From: Bacteroidia bacterium
GTDB taxonomy: Bacteria; Bacteroidota; Bacteroidia; 2-12-FULL-35-15
Assembly: GCA_020051175.1 (NCBI GenBank)
Contig: JAGVJJ010000004.1
Span: forward strand, 107,558-161,392
Length of the DNA stretch: 53,835 nt
Reading direction: 5' to 3'
Shown: one piece after another, positions 52,294 to 53,835 of the stretch
How the letters are laid out: each line of letters starts with the position of its first letter
Numbering within the stretch: the first letter of the stretch is position 1
The notes under the pieces: generated by a model
The model's input: the letters and a program-made list of their open reading frames with translations, nothing else
Database searches by the model: none
What the model was told of the DNA's origin: nothing
Program-made: the position numbers and the translations under genes

Positions 52294-53835
52294 GTGGGGA
52301 ATTTTAGTAAATATCGTTTTCGGTTAGTCGTTTATGTACTCCTGCTTTTTATTACCGAAACATCTGTTTTTTCTCAATGCATCACCAATATCGACTTTAG
52401 TACATGGTCCCAGGCCGGCTACACCGCTAATGGCAATTGGGTTGTTCAGAATGGTGGTAGTCAGGTGCATCAGACCGTTAATGGAAATCCAACCTTTTAC
52501 ATCAGCCCTTTTAAGCTTATTTGTGTAAAAATTACCGGTGAATTTAAAACTGCCAATAATGACGATGACTTTATGGGCTTTGTATTCAGCTTTTTAAATC
52601 CTTTGGGGCAGTCCGATAATTACGATGGCTGGTTGTTTGACTGGAAACAGGTTGCACAGGCGAGTGGTGGTTATACAGGGCAACGTGGAATGGCTTTAAA
52701 TAGAATGCTTGGAACTATTCCTTCCAGTGCCTATACACAAACTTTCTGGGGCCATCAGAATACGCCCGAATTTAATGTTGTTCAAAACGATTTTGGCGGA
52801 ATAGGCTGGGTAAAAAATCAGAACCATCATTTTGAATTGAGGTTAAGCTATACCCGTGCTACCATTTTTATTGATGGCGATTCTGTTTTTGATTATGAAG
52901 CTTGTTATTTACCAGGCTATTTTGGCTTTTACAATTACTCACAGCCAGATTGCTATTACAGCAACTTTAATTTTGAACCGTACATTGAGTTTGATGTTTT
53001 AACACCTCAGATTTGCGCTCGTGATACAGCTGCTTTTCGGTTTGTAAATATTTGTCAGGATAGCAGCTTGTATGATTTTAGTTCATTCCAATCCATGACC
53101 TGGGATTTTGGTGATGGAAATACGTTTGTCAATAATAACATCAATATTCATAATGTGAACGCCACGCACCGGTATGCACAACCGGGCACATATAATGTTG
53201 TACTATCTGTGCAGGATTACCAGGGCTGTATAGGGAAAGATACACAGCAGGTGGTAGTTAAACCTTTGCCAGTGCCGGACTTTTCAGCTCCGGGTGCTTG
53301 TTTTGGAGCTTCTGCTCCATTTGTAAATCAGTCAACCATTAGTGCTGATAGTATAAGCGGCTACCTTTGGAGTTTTGGTGAACCTTCCTCCGGAGTGCTG
53401 GATACATCATCGTTGCAATCTCCTTCTCATTTGTATGCAACGTGCGATACATTTAGCGTGCAGCTTGTAGCAATATCAAATATTGGCTGCAGGGATACCA
53501 CTTCTAAAAATGTCATTATTCATGCTTTACCAGTGGCACAATTTACAGCTCCTGTCAATACTTGTCCTGGTAAACAGGTCTTGTTTACTGAAGCTTCTAC
53601 AATTCCAAATACAGATACGATCCAATCCTGGATCTGGAATTTTGCAGATGGTTCTCCCCTATTGAACCAGCAGGAGGTTACCGGAGGCCATGTTTATGAT
53701 ACTGCGGGTACATACAATGTTAGCCTTGTCGCAACATCTACTTTCGGGTGCAAGGATACCATTACAAAAACATTGTTTGTAAGGCCGAAACCTGTCGCTA
53801 ATTTCGGAAGCAGTAAAGTATGTAACGGGACTGCC
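52294..53835 (+). CDS. PKD surface protein with N-terminal thrombospondin-C-like lectin domain (partial)
   Basis: An open frame of 514 codons running off the right edge, starting at GTG 52294; no ATG precedes the signal peptide (KYRFRLVVYVLLLFITETSV, cleavage near FSQ). Residues about 30-230 resemble the thrombospondin C-terminal L-type lectin fold: an ITGEFKT strand, DDDFMGFVF, LFDWKQV, QRGMALNR, HQNTPEF, FGGIGWVK and LPGYFGFYNYSQ occur in the same order as in animal thrombospondins. Three PKD domains follow (TWDFGDGN near 269, then about 325 and 410; the middle one has SFGEPSSG in place of FGDG). A T9SS tail is expected past the edge but not seen. Likely a surface adhesin or calcium-dependent binding protein. 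Confidence 0.8.
   Translation, partial: MGNFSKYRFRLVVYVLLLFITETSVFSQCITNIDFSTWSQAGYTANGNWVVQNGGSQVHQTVNGNPTFYISPFKLICVKITGEFKTANNDDDFMGFVFSFLNPLGQSDNYDGWLFDWKQVAQASGGYTGQRGMALNRMLGTIPSSAYTQTFWGHQNTPEFNVVQNDFGGIGWVKNQNHHFELRLSYTRATIFIDGDSVFDYEACYLPGYFGFYNYSQPDCYYSNFNFEPYIEFDVLTPQICARDTAAFRFVNICQDSSLYDFSSFQSMTWDFGDGNTFVNNNINIHNVNATHRYAQPGTYNVVLSVQDYQGCIGKDTQQVVVKPLPVPDFSAPGACFGASAPFVNQSTISADSISGYLWSFGEPSSGVLDTSSLQSPSHLYATCDTFSVQLVAISNIGCRDTTSKNVIIHALPVAQFTAPVNTCPGKQVLFTEASTIPNTDTIQSWIWNFADGSPLLNQQEVTGGHVYDTAGTYNVSLVATSTFGCKDTITKTLFVRPKPVANFGSSKVCNGTA

Overview
The window is a chromosomal segment of a member of the Bacteroidota, probably a free-living lineage related to Flavobacteriales or Sphingobacteriales. 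Evidence for this: type IX secretion (T9SS) sorting tails of both type A and type B (CHU_C/gliding-associated), PKD and SprB repeats, DUF4249, DUF6089 and DUF7948 families, promoters of the form TTG-N19..21-TAnnTTTG, A-rich start regions without Shine-Dalgarno sequences, and several dispersed intergenic repeat families typical of this phylum. No tRNA, rRNA, CRISPR, transposase or prophage gene was seen.

Layout. (1) 188-7102: a TetR-controlled tripartite RND efflux operon (regulator, TolC-like channel, lipoprotein adaptor, RND pump), with a TetR-type inverted repeat lying on the promoter. (2) 7187-9824: a small membrane protein, a lipoprotein esterase and a PIN-PhoH ATPase. (3) 9825-10563: a non-coding stretch holding a degenerate tandem repeat. 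(4) 10564-21291: three tandem paralogous secreted giants, each with a predicted parallel beta-helix interrupted by long glycine-rich loops, then PKD/Ig-like modules and a T9SS tail; the first two end in type A tails and the third in a type B tail. (5) 21292-29144: a flavoprotein with a decayed copy of its own 3' end beside it, a Spy-like periplasmic protein, RecG, LipA, an outer-membrane protein, OsmC, a tiny lipoprotein and a secreted endonuclease I. (6) 29351-37942: DnaK, DUF4249 lipoprotein, PanB, a pseudouridine synthase, ArfB, an amidase, a DUF3108 protein and a membrane-anchored J-domain protein. (7) 38078-46157, minus strand: the envelope-biogenesis cluster CBS protein, NadK, DUF6089, UppS, BamA and two OmpH/Skp chaperones, then a terminator and MurI. 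(8) 46338-47838: PdxJ and an alpha/beta hydrolase. (9) 48017-53835: a large T9SS type B surface protein (DUF7948, propeller, Ig, SprB repeats) and the first 514 codons of a PKD protein that begins with a thrombospondin-C-like lectin domain.

How it fits together. Most genes are housekeeping. The distinctive part is the surface and secretion component: six large or small T9SS cargo proteins, supported by an outer-membrane assembly cluster. The most novel candidates are (a) the three-gene Gly-rich beta-helix family, (b) a roughly 115-nt repeat at 7407-7525 and 21471-21585 whose stems show compensatory changes, (c) a dispersed palindromic repeat translated as part of a signal peptide at 14164-14202, and (d) the thrombospondin-C-like domain at the right edge. 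All calls come from reading the sequence; no homology search or structure prediction was run.
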